From an uncultured Planctomycetota bacterium (GTDB taxonomy: Bacteria; Planctomycetota; SZUA-567; JAFGNG01): a stretch of DNA of 7,794 nucleotides. Positions 6,212 through 7,794 of this stretch are shown here, one piece after another. How positions within the stretch are numbered: the stretch's first letter is position 1; each line of letters opens with the position of its first letter. The translations under genes and the position numbers were made by a program. The notes beneath the pieces were generated by a model. That model was given only the letters and a program-made list of their open reading frames with translations, searched no databases and was not told the origin of the DNA. Location: positions 1-7,794 of the forward strand of contig CAMZKK010000201.1 in the NCBI GenBank assembly GCA_947311175.1. The letters are read 5' to 3'.

Positions 6212-6217
6212 CCTCCT
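6212..6217 (-). promoter_or_regulatory. Strong ribosome binding site deciding a GTG start
   Basis: The minus strand reads AGGAGG followed by CTATT and then GTG. The perfect Shine-Dalgarno match 5 nt before GTG at 6206 fixes the start of the 85-residue protein, which has no suitable in-frame ATG near its beginning. Confidence 0.75.
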
Positions 6218-6370
6218 CATATAATAATTCAATCTATAAATCCATACTGTATTCTTTTTATCGACAAGTAGTTAACGTTGATTTAAAAAATAAATACGAT
6301 TTATGGCTTTCCCTCTAAATCTAAGTATTGTTGGTTTTATTCAAATTACCTAAATTCTCTTCTCTTTTAT

Positions 6371-6399
6371 TTGCACAGTATAGTTAATATTTATATTAT
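6371..6399 (+). promoter_or_regulatory. Probable promoter of the ybaB-recR operon
   Basis: TTGCAC (6371-6376) and TATTAT (6394-6399, five of six matches to the -10 consensus) are separated by 17 bp. The predicted start near 6406 gives a leader of about 55 nt before the ybaB ATG. The -35 match is only moderate (TTG conserved). Confidence 0.5.
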
Positions 6400-6411
6400 T
6401 TTATGATGGTA

Positions 6412-6436
6412 GATAAAGGTGATGTTTGTCTTTATC
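6412..6436 (+). other. Leader hairpin upstream of ybaB
   Basis: GATAAAG (6412-6418) and CTTTATC (6430-6436) form a perfect 7-bp stem with an 11-nt loop inside the predicted 5' leader of ybaB-recR, ending 12 nt before the AGGAG site. It is AT-rich and modest in strength and has no T-run, so it is not a terminator; a role in mRNA stability or translation is possible. Confidence 0.35.
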
Positions 6437-6460
6437 ATTTAAGATGTTAGGAGATTGTAT

Positions 6461-6790
6461 ATGGATTTTAGTGAGATAATGAAAAATTTGCCCGATATGA
6501 TGGGCAAGGTGAAGGATATGCAGGCTGGAGTTAAAAATATCAAGGTGTCTGGTAATGCTGGTGGTGATATGGTTGTGGTTGAACTTAATGGTGCTGGGGA
6601 GATGCTTAGTATTAAACTTGATAAAGAGATTGTTGACCCAGATGACATTGAGATGTTGCAAGATTTAATTGTTGCGGCAACTTCTGATGCCAAAAAAAAT
6701 GTAGCGGCAAAGATTCAAGAGCAAGTGTGTGCCCAAACCGGTGGAATTGACCTTTCTTCATTAGGAATTGATTTGCCGGGAATGATGTAG
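6461..6790 (+). CDS. ybaB: YbaB/EbfC family nucleoid-associated protein
   Basis: This 109-residue protein belongs to the small DNA-binding YbaB/EbfC family. Members dimerise through helices into a tweezer shape and bind DNA as nucleoid-associated proteins. Visible features are an N-terminal helix rich in Met and Lys (IMKNLPDMMGKVKDMQ), a central beta region GGDMVVVELNGAGEMLSIKL, the EIVDPDDIEMLQDLIVAA segment typical of the family, a helix with SDAKKNVAAKIQEQV, and the usual Gly/Leu/Met-rich tail ending LPGMM. I chose ATG 6461 because AGGAG (6449-6453) lies 7 nt upstream; a TTG at 6455 is too close to that site. recR follows after 2 nt, the widespread ybaB-recR arrangement that links this protein to DNA repair and replication. 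The usual upstream dnaX is absent; a separate promoter is predicted instead. Confidence 0.93.
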   Translation: MDFSEIMKNLPDMMGKVKDMQAGVKNIKVSGNAGGDMVVVELNGAGEMLSIKLDKEIVDPDDIEMLQDLIVAATSDAKKNVAAKIQEQVCAQTGGIDLSSLGIDLPGMM

Positions 6791-6792
6791 TA

Positions 6793-7404
6793 ATGGCTGA
6801 TATTGATTCTCCATATCCAGATAGTCTTGGCAAATTGGTTGAGGTGTTTGCTCGATTACCGGGGGTTGGAAAACGCAGTGCTGAGCGGATGGCGTTTTAT
6901 TTTCTTAAATGTGGAAAAGAAGAGGCAATGGACTTTGCCTTTGCCATCCGAGATTTGCGTAAAAATTTACGTTCGTGCACAATTTGTTTTAACCTTGCTG
7001 AAGGTGAGATTTGTGCTATTTGTTCTAATCCCGCTAGAGATGATTCACAGCTTTGTGTTGTTGAAATGCCAAGAGATGTAATCGCGATTGAGAAGACCGG
7101 TTCTTATCGAGGGCTATACCATGTGATTCTCGGCCGCATTTCTCCGATTGAAGGGATTGAACCTGATGATTTAAAGATTAAAGAACTTTTTATTCGAATA
7201 GAAAATGGTGATTTTGAAGAAATAATTATTGCCACTAATCCTACCGCAGAAGGCGACGCCACGGCATCATACCTTGCTGATAAAATTCATCCATTAAATA
7301 TAAAGGTAAGTCGTCTTGCTAGAGGTATATCTGCCGGTACCGAAATTGAATTTGCCGGACTTGCCAATTTGCAAAGTGCCTTTCTTGGACGCTCAAAAAT
7401 TTAA
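6793..7404 (+). CDS. recR: Recombination mediator protein RecR
   Basis: RecR acts in the RecF(O)R pathway. With RecO (and RecF) it helps load RecA onto gapped single-stranded DNA covered by SSB. The 203-residue protein has the usual length and all the family parts: a helix-hairpin-helix with LPGVGKRSAERMAFYFL (22-38), a Cys4 zinc finger (C62, C65, C74, C77), and a Toprim domain from about 86 (LCVVE with Glu91, GRISPIEGIEP at 114-124, ATNPTAEGDATASYL at 147-161). It ends with the Walker-like LARGISAGTEIEFAG (175-189). All of these appear intact. The ATG at 6793 lies 2 nt after the ybaB stop, so the two are probably co-transcribed and translationally coupled; no strong ribosome binding site of its own is seen. 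Confidence 0.97.
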   Translation: MADIDSPYPDSLGKLVEVFARLPGVGKRSAERMAFYFLKCGKEEAMDFAFAIRDLRKNLRSCTICFNLAEGEICAICSNPARDDSQLCVVEMPRDVIAIEKTGSYRGLYHVILGRISPIEGIEPDDLKIKELFIRIENGDFEEIIIATNPTAEGDATASYLADKIHPLNIKVSRLARGISAGTEIEFAGLANLQSAFLGRSKI

Positions 7405-7447
7405 AATATCCGAAAAAAGTTGAAGATATATTTTCCTCTCGACGATG

Positions 7448-7480
7448 TAAATAGTAATAAAAATTTTACTATTTAGGGGG
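7448..7480 (+). promoter_or_regulatory. Perfect 10-bp hairpin directly abutting the ribosome binding site of the next gene
   Basis: TAAATAGTAA (7448-7457) and TTACTATTTA (7466-7475) form a perfect 10-bp inverted repeat with an 8-nt loop. The right arm runs straight into GGGGG (7476-7480), a Shine-Dalgarno-like run 4 nt before the ATG at 7485. No T-run follows, so it is not a typical intrinsic terminator of recR. It could be an operator for a dimeric protein or an mRNA structure affecting translation of the downstream gene. Confidence 0.45.
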
Positions 7481-7484
7481 AAAT

Positions 7485-7794
7485 ATGGATAACGTAATTA
7501 AATCAATAGTATCTCTTTGCGTGATAATTTTCGTAGGAGTTATGTCAAGTATATTTTCTAATGATGGCATTGAAAGAATCCTTAAAGTGCCGGAAGCGGT
7601 ATTTGCTAGCATTCCAGTTGTGGAAGACGCAACCCCCGAAGATGTTCGGCTAGTTCGTAGACGTGGTGGCTGGGAAGATAGTTATGCAGAAACCGGTATG
7701 ACATTTATTGAATATGTAACTAGCAATGCTCCTCGACCTAAAAAAAGTAAAAAAATAATATACCTGCAACCTATGGGTGATTTTAATGGGACAG
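7485..7794 (+). CDS. Archaemetzincin-like zinc metalloprotease, N-terminal part (runs off right edge)
   Basis: The frame opens at ATG 7485 behind GGGGG (4 nt spacing) and stays open for 103 residues to the right edge. Residues 5-24 are hydrophobic (IKSIVSLCVIIFVGVMSSIF), a signal peptide or membrane anchor. Further on, GMTFIEYVTSNAPRPKKS (71-88) and KIIYLQPMGDF (90-100) resemble the start of archaemetzincins, which typically read TFEEYV...RP followed by an IYLQPLGDF-like strand. If correct, the zinc-binding HExxHxxGxxH-type site and the extra cysteine cluster lie beyond the window, so catalytic competence cannot be judged. An exported or membrane-anchored form is unusual enough to note. The gene follows recR by 80 nt in the same direction, with a hairpin between them, so it may be separately controlled. 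The family assignment rests on a short N-terminal match recognised by eye. Confidence 0.6.
   Translation, partial: MDNVIKSIVSLCVIIFVGVMSSIFSNDGIERILKVPEAVFASIPVVEDATPEDVRLVRRRGGWEDSYAETGMTFIEYVTSNAPRPKKSKKIIYLQPMGDFNGT

Noticed and set aside
6455..6460. TTG at 6455 as the ybaB start
   Set aside because: It would lie 1 nt from AGGAG (6449-6453); ATG 6461 has ideal 7-nt spacing and gives the usual family N-terminus.
6401..6693. Two minus-strand open frames opposite ybaB
   Set aside because: They are antisense to a clear YbaB protein, with His/Ile/Ser-rich composition typical of shadow frames and no ribosome binding site.
7405..7475. Rho-independent terminator after recR
   Set aside because: The hairpin at 7448-7475 is all AT-rich and is followed by GGGGG, not a T-run, so it does not fit an intrinsic terminator.

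Overview
This is an AT-rich bacterial window with eight protein-coding genes, two of them cut by the window ends, and one gene relic. Several genes have clear Shine-Dalgarno sequences (AGGAG, AGGAGG, AAAGG) and sigma70-type promoters. The chromosomal genes are a DUF4912-GH57 glycogen-branching-type enzyme, ybaB-recR and an archaemetzincin-like protein. They suggest an uncultured, low-GC, Gram-negative-type bacterium, perhaps from an Elusimicrobiota/Omnitrophota-like or similar candidate lineage. That placement is a guess and cannot be proved from this window.

Region 1 (1-2154, minus strand) is a three-gene restriction-modification operon. It is transcribed as an XRE-type regulator, then a C5-cytosine DNA methyltransferase, then a putative restriction endonuclease that runs off the left edge. 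Both gene junctions overlap by exactly 8 nt (ATGGATAA and ATGTATAA). A putative promoter carries a perfect 9-bp inverted repeat, fitting autoregulation by the upstream regulator. The regulator's expected ATG start is out of frame with its body across a run of eight A residues, which suggests a frameshift, a slippage switch or an assembly error.

Region 2 (2155-2452) has no intact gene. It holds short imperfect repeats and, on the minus strand, the decayed C-terminal end of a tyrosine recombinase whose catalytic Tyr position now reads His. This suggests that the restriction-modification operon arrived on, or next to, a mobile element.

Region 3 (2453-5828) has two divergent genes with back-to-back sigma70-like promoters. 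Leftward is an exported protein with a Cys4 zinc-ribbon-like N-terminus, a long Thr/Pro/Lys linker and an unrecognised C-terminal domain. Rightward is a 745-residue DUF4912-GH57 protein with both catalytic residues, probably a 1,4-alpha-glucan branching enzyme.

Region 4 (5829-7794) contains a small minus-strand orphan gene with a perfect AGGAGG site, the ybaB/ebfC-recR pair (nucleoid-associated protein and recombinational repair protein) behind its own promoter, and the start of a membrane-anchored or exported archaemetzincin-like protein. A 10-bp perfect hairpin abuts the ribosome binding site of that last gene.

No tRNA, rRNA, CRISPR array or intact insertion sequence was seen.
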